Assembly (NCBI GenBank): GCA_003023195.1
Contig: PXRX01000044.1
Coordinates: 1 to 38,373 of the forward strand
Reading direction: 5' to 3'
Length of the DNA stretch: 38,373 bases
Source: Halobacteriales archaeon QS_8_69_26
GTDB lineage: Archaea > Halobacteriota > Halobacteria > Halobacteriales > SW-7-71-33
Positions within the stretch are counted from its first letter, which is position 1, and each line of letters starts with the position of its first letter. The notes beneath the pieces were generated by a model. The model did no database searches. It saw only the letters and a program-made list of their open reading frames with translations, and had not been told where the DNA came from. Below, piece after piece: positions 16,161-24,217 of the stretch. Position numbers and translations under genes: made by a program.

Positions 16161-16595
16161 ATGTCGGTCGACCGCCTGGAGTCGGTCCTCGAGGACGGCG
16201 AGGCGCTCCGGTTCGACGCCACGGTCCGGACCGGCGGGGCCGTCGGCCTGACCGACGGGCGACTGCTCGTCGTCCGGGACGGGCGGGTCGAGACCGTCCC
16301 CTTCGAGAACGTCGACGAGGTGCTCGTCCAGTCGTTCGACTGGTTCCTGGGCGTGATGAGCGTCGGGCTGGTCGGGTTCGGGCTCTACTCGACGACGATG
16401 GATCCCCTGCTCGGACTCGGGTTCGCCGTCGCCGGGACCGTCAGCTTCGCCCTGACATACCGCAGGCGTGGTCGGGTCCGGGTCGAGATGCACACCAAAC
16501 CCAAGCCGCTGGTCTTTCACCTCGCCCGGACCGACCCCTTCGAGGAGGCCTTCGAGCGCCACATGAAGGCGTTCAAGGAAACCCGCGAGGAGTGA
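16161..16595 (+). CDS. Small membrane protein with PH-like N-terminal domain
   Basis: A 144-residue protein. The first ~55 residues (LESVLEDGEALRFDATV ... GGAVGLTDGRLLVVRDGRVETVPFENVDEVLV) have the alternating pattern of a bacterial PH-like domain: a ligand-free beta-sandwich often seen in membrane-associated proteins. Two hydrophobic segments follow (about 62-79 and 85-101), then a basic stretch (YRRRGRVRV) and an amphipathic C-terminal helix with FHLARTDPFEEAFERHMKAF. The pattern suggests a membrane-attached protein with cytosolic ends; the function is unknown. ATG 16161 is preferred over the GTG one codon earlier. It stands alone, with a strong hairpin directly downstream. Confidence 0.65.
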   Translation: MSVDRLESVLEDGEALRFDATVRTGGAVGLTDGRLLVVRDGRVETVPFENVDEVLVQSFDWFLGVMSVGLVGFGLYSTTMDPLLGLGFAVAGTVSFALTYRRRGRVRVEMHTKPKPLVFHLARTDPFEEAFERHMKAFKETREE

Positions 16596-16610
16596 TCGGC
16601 TCCCCGCCCC

Positions 16611-16639
16611 GAGACCCGGAAGCGGTCGGTCCGGGTCTC
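16611..16639. terminator. Perfect 10-bp GC-rich stem-loop
   Basis: GAGACCCGGA (16611-16620) and TCCGGGTCTC (16630-16639) are exact inverted copies around a 9-base loop. The structure begins 16 bases after the stop at 16595 and lies before the CoA-transferase promoter. No T-run follows, so it may be a transcript-end stabiliser or pause site. Confidence 0.45.
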
Positions 16640-16728
16640 CACCCCCGGGGTCAGGGGCCACACGCTCGCGGGGACGGCCCGTCCCTCGGGGAGAACGCTT
16701 TTGTCCGCGGCCGTCTCCCCTACGGCAC

Positions 16729-17943
16729 ATGACTCGCGACGGCCGCGTACTCGACGGGATCACGGTGGTCGACTGTACCACGTTCGTCACCGGCGGGTTC
16801 TGCTCGCTGATGCTCGCCAACCAGGGGGCCGAGGTCGTCAAGGTCGAACGCCCCGGCGTCGGCGACGACAACCGCCACTCGGGACCGCCCTTTATCGACG
16901 GCGAGTCGCCGTACTTCTGGACGGTCAACTACGGGAAGCGGTCGGTCGAACTCGACCTCAAGACCGACGCCGGCCTGGCGGCGCTGTACGAACTCGCGAG
17001 CGAGGCCGACGTCTTCCTCCAGAACTACCGGCCGGGCACCGCCGAGAAACTGGGCGTCGACGAGGAGTCGATCCGCGACCAGCGCGAGGACGTCGTCTAC
17101 TGCGCCATCTCGGCGTTCGGCCAGACCGGCCCCTGGCGGGAGCGGCCCGGGTACGACCTGCTGATCCAGGGAATGAGCGGTATCATGTCGGTCACGGGCG
17201 AACCGGACGGCCAACCGGTGAAGGTCGGCCTCCCGGCGACCGACCTCATCACGGCGATGTGGGCCGCGTTCGGCATCACGATGGCGCTGTACCGCCGCGA
17301 GGTGACCGGCGAGGGCGAGTACATCGACCTCGGGATGCTCGACGCCACCCTCCCGTGGCTCACCAAGCAGGCGGGGAAGGTGTTCGCCGGGGAGGAGCCC
17401 GGTCGGATGGGCACCCGCGACCCCGTGCTCGCGCCCTACCAGACCTTCGAGACGGCCGACGGCCACCTCAACGTCGCCTGTCTCAACGGGAAGCTCTGGC
17501 GGGGGCTCTGCGAGGCCGTCGGCCGGTCGGAACTGGCCGACGACGGTCGGTTCGCCTCGAACGCCGACCGCGTCGAGCACATGGACGAACTGGAGGACGA
17601 ACTCGCGGCGACCTTCCGGGAGCGCACCACGGACGAGTGGATCGAACTCCTCGTCGACGAGGCCGGCATCCCCGCCGGACCCGTCCAGTCCGTCGAGGAC
17701 GCCCTCCACAACGAGCAGACCGAGGCCCGCGGGGTCGTCAGGGAGATGGACCACCCCGACCGCGACCGACCGATCCCCGTGATCGAACACCCCCTGAAGT
17801 ACGGCAACGCGGACGCCGGGTTCCGCCGCCCGCCGCCGCGTCTCGGCGAACACAACCGCGAGGTGTTCGCAGACCTCGGTTACTCCGAGGCCGAGATTGA
17901 CGAGATGGAAGAGCGCGGTGCGTTCGGCGACGTCGAGGACTGA
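16729..17943 (+). CDS. Family III CoA-transferase (CaiB/BaiF type)
   Basis: A 404-residue enzyme that moves CoA between carboxylic acids. It starts with the family's GxxVxDxT form (LDGITVVDCTTFVTGGFCS), continues with GAEVVKVERPGVGDDNR, and has the catalytic aspartate D143 in ERPGYDLLIQGMSG. SVTGEPDGQPVKVGLPATDL and the GEYIDLGMLDA block are typical, and a C-terminal PPPRLGEHNREV segment closes the fold. The length is normal (380-430). The substrate pair is unknown; relatives act on formyl-, carnitinyl-, mesaconyl- or succinyl-CoA. CTTTTG near 16698-16703 lies about 26-31 bases before the ATG as a weak TATA box. It ends 8 bases from the convergent membrane-protein gene. Confidence 0.9.
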   Translation: MTRDGRVLDGITVVDCTTFVTGGFCSLMLANQGAEVVKVERPGVGDDNRHSGPPFIDGESPYFWTVNYGKRSVELDLKTDAGLAALYELASEADVFLQNYRPGTAEKLGVDEESIRDQREDVVYCAISAFGQTGPWRERPGYDLLIQGMSGIMSVTGEPDGQPVKVGLPATDLITAMWAAFGITMALYRREVTGEGEYIDLGMLDATLPWLTKQAGKVFAGEEPGRMGTRDPVLAPYQTFETADGHLNVACLNGKLWRGLCEAVGRSELADDGRFASNADRVEHMDELEDELAATFRERTTDEWIELLVDEAGIPAGPVQSVEDALHNEQTEARGVVREMDHPDRDRPIPVIEHPLKYGNADAGFRRPPPRLGEHNREVFADLGYSEAEIDEMEERGAFGDVED

Positions 17944-17951
17944 CCACCCGC

Positions 17952-18287
17952 TCAGTCGCCGCCAGTCCCGGGAGACACCGGTCCGTCCTCCGGATCGCTC
18001 TCTCCGGAATCCGAACCACTCCCACCCGGTTCGGGATCCGACCCCGTCCCGCTCCGCTCCCGATCCGTGTCCGCTCCGGTCGCGGATTCCCCCTCCCGGA
18101 TCGACAGCAATACGAGTGCGATCAGGCCGGTGGAGGCCAGGGCGGTCCCGCCGACGAGCGCGGTCCCCACGTCGAACGCGAGGCCGGCCGCGGCGGTCCC
18201 GCCCCCTGTCAGCGTCACGACTGCGGCGAGTACCCCGCCGGTCCCGGTCGGGACGGCCCATCGTACACCGCCGGCGTCGTCGGTCAT
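17952..18287 (-). CDS. Two-helix membrane protein with acidic low-complexity tail
   Basis: A 111-residue protein. After a short N-terminus (MTDDAGGVRWAVP) two hydrophobic helices span about 16-36 and 41-62; the C-terminal 45 residues are rich in Gly, Ser, Asp, Glu and Pro (GSGSDSGESDPEDG). No family is recognised. The ATG at 18285-18287 is chosen because a much longer frame upstream runs antisense through the neighbouring low-complexity gene and is Arg-rich. It diverges from the gene at 18426, which is also rich in Gly/Ser/Asp, with 138 bases between, so they could share a control region. Confidence 0.6.
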   Translation of the reverse strand: MTDDAGGVRWAVPTGTGGVLAAVVTLTGGGTAAAGLAFDVGTALVGGTALASTGLIALVLLSIREGESATGADTDRERSGTGSDPEPGGSGSDSGESDPEDGPVSPGTGGD

Positions 18288-18425
18288 CCGGCGACCGTTC
18301 GGCCCCGGGGGTGTTGGGGGTTGCGCTCCGCCGCGCTCCGACCCCTCCGATCGACGGGTCCCCCGCGTCCGACGCCTGGGTGCCAGACGACCACGCTTAA
18401 GACCGGTCGCTCGCTGGGATCGCCC

Positions 18426-19223
18426 ATGCCCAGCATCGAGGTCTCCGCGGAACAACGCGCCTACGTGATGGCGTTGCGCGACGAACTCTCCGATCAGATC
18501 CCCTACGGCACCGTCAGGGTCGAGGACGCCGTCCAGTATCTTATCGACCACCACCGCAACGACGGGGAGGTGGACGTGGAGGTCGAGGGGGACATCGATC
18601 CCGACGTGGAAGGCGGGGGAGGTCCGGAGGGTGCGACCGGCGGTGGCGGGTCCACTGGCGACCTGGACATCGGGGACAGCCTGTCGGATCCCGGTGGAAC
18701 GGACGGGTCCGCGGACCCCGACGGGACCGGGGAGTCCGGCGGTTCCGGAGTGGGATCGGACGAGGGCGGGACGCAGACGGGCGGATCGATCGGTGGGGTC
18801 GGGGAACCGACCGCCGGGAGTGGCGGATCGACCGACGAGGGCGCGAGTTCGGTCGAGAACGGGGTCGGCGGGGAGAGGTCCGACGACGGTACCGGCGAGG
18901 ACGGGCCGGCGACCGGTGGGGACACCGGGACTGTCGAGGGTGGGGACTCGCCGTCGGTTCTGGAGAGTGCGGCGGCACTCAGCGGCGGTCCGACCCCCGC
19001 CGGGGACGACGGCGAGGACGCCGACGACGGACCGGACGACCCTGACGGGGGAGACGACGACATGGTCGGTGAGATGATGCAACTCCTGGAGGCGCACCGC
19101 GAGAAGTGGTCCGAGACGGACGGCTCCGACGGCAAGTACGAGGTCGAACTCCCCGACGGCGGCGTCGAGACCGCGATGACCAGGGACGACGTGCGTGCGA
19201 TCCTGTTCCAGCACTACCGGTGA
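18426..19223 (+). CDS. Acidic low-complexity protein with conserved-looking ends
   Basis: A 265-residue protein in three parts. Residues 1-45 (IEVSAEQRAYVMALRDEL ... VEDAVQYLIDHH) form a predicted helical domain somewhat like the helices of small DNA-binding or CopG-like proteins, although no ribbon-helix-helix is proven. Residues ~50-215 are almost only Gly, Ser, Asp, Glu, Thr and Pro and should be disordered in salt. Residues ~216-265 (MMQLLEAHREKWSET ... TRDDVRAILFQHYR) form a second small folded domain. Function unknown. GCTTAAGA (18395-18402) lies about 28 bases before the ATG, supporting this start. The stop is inside a 20-base tandem array. Confidence 0.7.
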   Translation: MPSIEVSAEQRAYVMALRDELSDQIPYGTVRVEDAVQYLIDHHRNDGEVDVEVEGDIDPDVEGGGGPEGATGGGGSTGDLDIGDSLSDPGGTDGSADPDGTGESGGSGVGSDEGGTQTGGSIGGVGEPTAGSGGSTDEGASSVENGVGGERSDDGTGEDGPATGGDTGTVEGGDSPSVLESAAALSGGPTPAGDDGEDADDGPDDPDGGDDDMVGEMMQLLEAHREKWSETDGSDGKYEVELPDGGVETAMTRDDVRAILFQHYR

Positions 19224-19270
19224 CGTTCCCGCACTATCTGTGACGCTCTCGCACTGCCGGTGATGACGGA
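19211..19270. repeat. 20-base tandem array, 3 units, at a gene end
   Basis: Units begin at 19211, 19231 and 19251, each opening with GCACT and carrying GTGA at the same register (GCACTACCGGTGACGTTCCC is the first). The first two agree at 16 of 20 positions. The first unit holds the last codons (HYR) and stop of the gene at 18426-19223; the others extend it into the 3' flank. Confidence 0.7.
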
Positions 19271-19332
19271 TCCGTGAGTGGCGTCCGCGGGGTCCCGAAA
19301 CCCCTATCTTCCGCCCCGGCCACCGGGCGACC

Positions 19333-19821
19333 ATGACCGACGCAGCGGACGCCGTACTCGACCTGCTCCTGGAGAACGCCCGGTACACGACCACCGACAT
19401 CGCCCGGATGACCGGACTCGACGAGCCGTCGGTGTCCGAGACCATCCAGTCCCTGGAGGACGAGGGTGTGATCCGCGGGTACCGCGCGGTGGTCGACTGG
19501 TCGGAGGCCGACCGCGAGCGAGTGCAGGCGGAGGTGGAGGTGAACGTGACCCTCGACCGCGAGACGGGGTACGAGGACGTCGCCGAGCGCCTGGTGGAGT
19601 TCGACGAGGTGACCTCCCTGCGGCTGGTCAGCGGCGACTACGACTTCGACATGGAGGTCGAAGCCGACAGCATGCGCGACGTCTCCGCGTTCGTCAGCGA
19701 ACAGGTCGCGCCCATGCCCGCCGTCGACGGCACCGTCACGCACCTCGTGATGGCCTCCTACAAGGAGGGCGGGATGGAGATGGACGACGACGACGACGAC
19801 CGGTTGTCGGTGTCACCATGA
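19333..19821 (+). CDS. Lrp/AsnC family transcriptional regulator
   Basis: A 162-residue DNA-binding regulator that responds to amino acids. The N-terminal winged helix-turn-helix is residues ~5-55 (LLLENARYTTTDIARMTGLDEP ... SETIQSLEDEGVIRGY), and the C-terminal RAM/ligand-binding domain is ~65-145 (VTSLRLVSGDYDFDMEVEA). It ends in a run of aspartates (EMDDDDDDR), a halophile-style tail. It overlaps the aminotransferase gene in ATGA (19818-19821), so the two are translationally coupled, and it probably controls that gene or its product's pathway. No convincing TATA box was found in the short upstream region. Confidence 0.9.
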   Translation: MTDAADAVLDLLLENARYTTTDIARMTGLDEPSVSETIQSLEDEGVIRGYRAVVDWSEADRERVQAEVEVNVTLDRETGYEDVAERLVEFDEVTSLRLVSGDYDFDMEVEADSMRDVSAFVSEQVAPMPAVDGTVTHLVMASYKEGGMEMDDDDDDRLSVSP

Positions 19822-20957
19822 CCGGCCACTCCGACCGGGTCGACCGGGTTCCCCCGTCGGGGATCCGCCGGTTCTTCGAACTCACCGAGGAGGTCGACGA
19901 CGTCATCTCGCTGGGGGTCGGCGAACCGGACTTCGCCGCACCGCGCCCCGCCCGCGACGCGGCCATCGAGGGGCTGGAACGGGGCCGCACCTCCTACACC
20001 GCCAACCGGGGGATGGCGGAGCTCCGGGAGCTCGTGGCCGAGGACTACGCGCGGTTCGGCCCGACCTACGACCCCGGGAGCGAGGTGCTCGTGACGACCG
20101 GGGTCAGCGAGGCGGTCGACGTCGGGGTGCGGGCCCTCGTCGACGCCGGGGAGTCGGTGGCGGTCGCCCAGCCGGCCTACGTCTCCTACGTCCCCTGCGT
20201 GCGCTTCGCCGGCGCGGAGGTCGTCGACGTCCACACGCGCCGGGCCGACGGGTTCAGGCTGACGCCCGAGGCCCTGCGCGCCGCCGGGGCGGACGAGGCC
20301 GAGGCGCTGATCCTCTGTTACCCCAACAACCCGACCGGCGCGGTGATGGACCGCGACGAACTGGCCGAGGTGGCCGCTTTCGCCCGCGACCACGACCTGA
20401 CGGTGATCAGCGACGAGGTGTACGCCGACCTGCGGTACGACGGGGACCACGTCTCCGTCGCCTCGCTCCCAGGAATGCGCGAGCGGACCGTGGTCCTCGG
20501 CGGGTTCTCGAAGGCCTACGCGATGACTGGCCTGCGCCTGGGGTACGCGCTCGGCCCCGAGGAGGCCGTCGCCGCCATGACGAAGGTCCACCAGTACGTG
20601 ATGCTCTCGGCCCCGACCCCCGCCCAGCACGCGGGAATCGAGGCCCTCCGGTCCTGTCGCCCCGACCTGGAGGAGATGCGCGAACGCTACGACCGCCGCC
20701 GCCGGTTCGTCCTCTCTCGGCTGGACGGGATTGGGATCGACTGCTTCGAGGCCCGGGGGGCGTTCTACGTGTTCCCGGAGTGCCCGGCCGACGACGCCGG
20801 GGCCTTCGCCGAGGAACTGCTCCGGGAGGCAGGCGTCGCGGTGGTCCCCGGGGGCGTCTTCGGGGACGCCGGCGAGGGCCACCTCCGGATGTCCTACGCG
20901 GCCGGCATGGACGACCTCCGCGAGGCGATGGACCGGATCGAATCCTTCCTGGGGTGA
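19818..20957 (+). CDS. Class I/II PLP-dependent aminotransferase
   Basis: A 379-residue transaminase of the aspartate-aminotransferase fold. SLGVGEPDFAAP near residue 35, NRGMAELRELVA, and CYPNNPTGAVM (about 172-182) are class I hallmarks; ISDEVYADLRY holds the Asp/Tyr that bind the cofactor. The PLP lysine is K232 in GGFSKAYAMTGLRLGYALG. The C-terminus has LRMSYA, with the Arg that holds the substrate carboxylate. The amino donor cannot be read; closest relatives are archaeal aspartate or broad-range aminotransferases. The ATG at 19818 overlaps the Lrp gene; a much longer in-frame stretch upstream is an Arg-rich shadow. A 22-base tandem array starts at its stop. Confidence 0.92.
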   Translation: MTGHSDRVDRVPPSGIRRFFELTEEVDDVISLGVGEPDFAAPRPARDAAIEGLERGRTSYTANRGMAELRELVAEDYARFGPTYDPGSEVLVTTGVSEAVDVGVRALVDAGESVAVAQPAYVSYVPCVRFAGAEVVDVHTRRADGFRLTPEALRAAGADEAEALILCYPNNPTGAVMDRDELAEVAAFARDHDLTVISDEVYADLRYDGDHVSVASLPGMRERTVVLGGFSKAYAMTGLRLGYALGPEEAVAAMTKVHQYVMLSAPTPAQHAGIEALRSCRPDLEEMRERYDRRRRFVLSRLDGIGIDCFEARGAFYVFPECPADDAGAFAEELLREAGVAVVPGGVFGDAGEGHLRMSYAAGMDDLREAMDRIESFLG

Positions 20958-21017
20958 CGCCGGGATCGGTTCTCCGCGACGCGTGGATCGACCCGTCACC
21001 ACGCCGGGATCGAACGG
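20957..21017. repeat. 22-base tandem array, 3 units, after the aminotransferase stop
   Basis: ACGCCGGGATCG at 20957 and at 21001 are identical, and ACGCGTGGATCG at 20979 is the middle copy; starts are exactly 22 bases apart. The remaining ten bases of each unit are more diverged. The array begins on the last base of the stop codon and runs up to the TATA-like GGTTAATT of the next gene. Confidence 0.65.
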
Positions 21018-21047
21018 TTAATTCCTCCCCCCCGAGCACAGGCGTCC

Positions 21048-22019
21048 ATGGTGCGCGTGCTCTCCGACGAGGACGTGGCGGAGCTTCTGGAACTCGAGGC
21101 GTTGCTGGACGTCATCGCGGATGCGTTCCGCAAGCAACGGGACGGCGAGGTGGAGCGACCCGAACGGCCACACTTCCCGGTGGGGACGGGGCTGGCCCAG
21201 GACCCCGAGGCAGCGATGGGGACGGCGCTGGCGATGCCGGCGTACGTCCACGGCGACGACCACTACGCGACGAAACTGGCGAGCGTCCACCCCGGCAACC
21301 CCGACGTCGACATGCCGACCGTCCAGGCACAGGTCGCCGTCTCCGAGGCCGCGACCGGTCGCCCGGCAGCCTACATGGCCGGAACGCGGATCACCAACGC
21401 CCGGACCGGCTGTATCGGTGGACTGGCGGCACGGGAACTGGCGGATTCCCCCGTCAGGCTGGGGATCCTGGGTGCCGGTACGCAGGCCCGGTGGCAGGCC
21501 CGGGCCATCGCGGCAGCCACCGAGGTGGAGTGGATCCGGATCCACTCGCCGAGCGACTCGAAGTACGAGTGTGCCGACGACCTCGCCGGGGAACTCGGCG
21601 TCGAGACCGAGGCCGTCGAGCGACCCGACGAGGCCGTCGAGGAGGCCGACGTGGTGGTGACCGCGACGACCGCTCGCTCGCCGGTGTTCCGGGGGGCCGA
21701 CCTCGCGCCCGGGACCCTGGTGATCGCGATCGGTGCCTACACCCCCGACACCCAGGAGATAGACGGAACCACCGTCGAACGGGCCGGTCGGATCTACGCC
21801 GACGTCCCCGAGGAGGTGGCACGGATCGGGGACGTGCCCGACCTGGAGGCCGAGGACCTCGTCCCGTTCGGGGACGCCTTCGACGCGCCCGCCGTCGACG
21901 CCGAGGAGGACGACGTGGTGATCGTCGAGAGCGTCGGGTCGGCCACGCTGGACGCCGCGACCGCCGAGTACCTGGTGGGCGAGATGGGCGACGGGGTCGG
22001 TACCGAGGTCGACCTGTAG
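21048..22019 (+). CDS. Ornithine cyclodeaminase / alanine dehydrogenase family protein
   Basis: A 323-residue NAD(P)-dependent enzyme of the OCD/mu-crystallin family, which in archaea includes alanine dehydrogenase as well as true ornithine cyclodeaminase. Conserved blocks are ALLDVIADAFRKQ near the N-terminus, YATKLASVHPGNP with the substrate-binding Lys near residue 76, GTRITNARTGCIGGLAAREL, and the nucleotide fold LGILGAGTQARWQARAI from about residue 137. AIGAYTPDTQEID is the typical late block. The family cannot be split by sequence alone. GGTTAATT (about 21016-21023) lies ~25-32 bases before the ATG. Placed after a coupled Lrp-aminotransferase pair, it suggests an amino-acid catabolism module. 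Confidence 0.9.
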   Translation: MVRVLSDEDVAELLELEALLDVIADAFRKQRDGEVERPERPHFPVGTGLAQDPEAAMGTALAMPAYVHGDDHYATKLASVHPGNPDVDMPTVQAQVAVSEAATGRPAAYMAGTRITNARTGCIGGLAARELADSPVRLGILGAGTQARWQARAIAAATEVEWIRIHSPSDSKYECADDLAGELGVETEAVERPDEAVEEADVVVTATTARSPVFRGADLAPGTLVIAIGAYTPDTQEIDGTTVERAGRIYADVPEEVARIGDVPDLEAEDLVPFGDAFDAPAVDAEEDDVVIVESVGSATLDAATAEYLVGEMGDGVGTEVDL

Positions 22020-22059
22020 GGGGCGGTCCGGGCCGGGATCGCTACAACTGCCCACGAGT

Positions 22060-22080
22060 TTACCGTAGGTTGCAGTAAAC
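22060..22080. promoter_or_regulatory. Double-palindrome motif, copy 2 (diverged)
   Basis: GTTTAC (22058-22063) and GTAAAC (22075-22080) are exact inverted arms around CGTAGGTTGCA. It can also be read as two TTACnGTAA elements, TTACCGTAG and TTGCAGTAA, each with one mismatch. It lies 41 bases after the OCD-family stop and about 165 bases before the PAS-GAF gene. Confidence 0.45.
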
Positions 22081-22243
22081 CGGATATCGCACTCCCTCTG
22101 GGGGTGCGTGCTGGGACAGCCACGAGATTTATGCTTCCGCCCGCCGGACAGGCACGGAAGGGTCGAATGCTCGTGCAGGGTGCGGGGCCGGACGGTCCGG
22201 CCGCGAAGGGGACCCCCGACGGGGTCCACGGAGGTGAGGGTCG

Positions 22244-24217
22244 GTGAGCGACCGTGAAGGCCTCCCCGCCGCCTTCCGCCAGACGGAGATACTGGAGCGG
22301 ATCACGGACGCGTTCTTCGCCCTGGACTCGCGGTGGCGCTTTACCTACCTCAACGACCGGGCCGAGGCGATGCTGGACCGGTCCCGGGAGGAACTGCTGG
22401 GACAGGTCATCTGGGACGAGTTCCCCGAGACCGTCGAGACGGAGTTCCCGGAGGGGTTCCACCGGGCGATGGAGACCCAGGAACCCGTGGCCTTCGAGGT
22501 GTACCACAAGCCGCTGGACACCTGGTTCGAGGCCCGCGCCTACCCCTCGGGCACGGGCCTGACCGTCTCCCTGCGGGACGTCACCGACCGCAAGGAACGC
22601 CAGCGGGAACTCGCCCAGTACGAGACCATCGTCGAGACGTTCCGGGACGGCGTGCTCAAACTCGACGCCGAGAACAGGATCACGCTGGTCAACGAGGGGT
22701 TCGAGCGGATGTTCGGCGTCGACCGCGAGGAGGTGCTCGGCGAGGGCGTCGAGACCATCCCCGAGGTGGCGACCATCGACCAGGAGGGGATCCGCGACAT
22801 CGGTCACGGCCTGGACATGCTCCGCCGCGGCGACGTCGACCACCATCGGATCGAGTTCACCTACACCGGTCCGGAGGGCGGCGACCGGGTCGCAGAGACC
22901 CAGATGGTGTCGCTGGGCGACTACGAGGTAGCCGGGGTCGTCCGGGACGTCACCGACCAACGGGAGTACGAGCGCGTGGTACGGTCGCTGCACGCGATCA
23001 CCCCCGAACTGCTGAGCGCGGAGGACACCCTGGAGATCTGTTCGATCGCCGTCCACGCCGCGGGGGAGGTGCTGGACCTGCGGGTCTCGGGGATCTGGCT
23101 ACTCGACGAGGAGCACAACCGGATGGAACCGGTCGCCGGGACCGCGGGCGCCCACGAGGAACTCGGCGGTCTCCCGCACTTCCCGCGCGGGGAAGGGGTG
23201 GTCTGGGACACCTACCGGGAGGGGGAACCGACCCTCTTCGACGACGTCCGCGACCACGGCGCGGGCGACCAGGGACCCCTCCGTTCGGAAATCGTCGTCC
23301 CCATCGGGGACCACGGCGTCCTGATGGCCGGCGAGACGACGCCCGGGGCGCTGACCGAGACGGACCTGGAACTGGCGACGATACTGGCGGCCAACACGGA
23401 GGCGGCGCTGGACCGTGCCGACCGCGACCAGCTATTGCGCCGGTCGAAGGACACCCTGGAGCGACAGAACGAGCGCCTGGAGGTGGTCGAGACCGTGCTC
23501 TCGGCGGACCTCCAGGACCACCTCGCGGTCGCGGCCAGTCGCGCCCGGGAGGCCGGCGCGGAGGAGGCCGTCGAACCGCTGATGCGGGCGCGACGGCTCG
23601 CCGGGGACGCCCTCGAACTCGCCAAGGGTGACCTGTCGGTCGGGCCGCGGGGACCGGTCGAGGTCGGGGAAGTAGTCACGACCGCGGCCGAGGTGGTCGA
23701 CGGCGTCGACGTCGAGGTGGTCGACGGCGCCTGGCTCCGGGCGGACCGGGACCGCCTGGTGCGGATGTTCGAGGCGTTCCTCCTCGACGCCCGGCGGCGG
23801 GCCCGGGAGGCCGAACCGGCCGACGCCGAACGGCAGGCGGGCGGGGCCGGGGACGGTGCCCTCGCCGCGGAGGACCCCTCCGAGAACGCCGCAGGGATCC
23901 CGGACGACCACCTCGCCGACGCCGGGGGTGGAAACGACCGGGCCGCCGGGGACGACCGGACGGTCGCGGTCGAACTCGGCATGATCGACCGCAGGGGGAT
24001 CTACCTGGCTGACGACGGTCCGCCCCTCCCCGCCGACCGGCGGGACCGCGCCTTCGACATCGGCGACGCGGCCACCGAGGACTCGCCGGGACTGGGTCTC
24101 GCGGTCGCCGCCGAAATCGCCGACGCCCACGGGTGGGACGTCGACGCCACCACCGACGCCGACGGCCGGATGTGCTTCGAGGTGACCGGGATCACCACGC
24201 TCGAAGCGGCCGAGTGA
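22244..24217 (+). CDS. PAS-PAS-GAF sensor with degenerate histidine-kinase domain
   Basis: A 657-residue soluble signalling protein. Two PAS domains (about 12-125 and 126-244, ending DVTDRKERQ and DVTDQREYE), a GAF domain (about 245-395), then a kinase-like region. The kinase part is broken at the sites that matter: the H box reads VLSADLQDHLAVA, with Ala421 where the phospho-acceptor His should be; the N box reads RMFEAFLLDARRRA, with both Asn lost (A511, D515); the G1 box reads LADDGPPLP; only the G2 box SPGLGLAVAAEI remains. A 60-residue Ala/Gly/Asp-rich insert separates N and G1 boxes. It is therefore probably a sensor without autokinase activity. The GTG start at 22244 has a good ribosome site GGAGGTGAG (22230-22238), and a leader of unknown length. 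Confidence 0.85.
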   Translation: MSDREGLPAAFRQTEILERITDAFFALDSRWRFTYLNDRAEAMLDRSREELLGQVIWDEFPETVETEFPEGFHRAMETQEPVAFEVYHKPLDTWFEARAYPSGTGLTVSLRDVTDRKERQRELAQYETIVETFRDGVLKLDAENRITLVNEGFERMFGVDREEVLGEGVETIPEVATIDQEGIRDIGHGLDMLRRGDVDHHRIEFTYTGPEGGDRVAETQMVSLGDYEVAGVVRDVTDQREYERVVRSLHAITPELLSAEDTLEICSIAVHAAGEVLDLRVSGIWLLDEEHNRMEPVAGTAGAHEELGGLPHFPRGEGVVWDTYREGEPTLFDDVRDHGAGDQGPLRSEIVVPIGDHGVLMAGETTPGALTETDLELATILAANTEAALDRADRDQLLRRSKDTLERQNERLEVVETVLSADLQDHLAVAASRAREAGAEEAVEPLMRARRLAGDALELAKGDLSVGPRGPVEVGEVVTTAAEVVDGVDVEVVDGAWLRADRDRLVRMFEAFLLDARRRAREAEPADAERQAGGAGDGALAAEDPSENAAGIPDDHLADAGGGNDRAAGDDRTVAVELGMIDRRGIYLADDGPPLPADRRDRAFDIGDAATEDSPGLGLAVAAEIADAHGWDVDATTDADGRMCFEVTGITTLEAAE

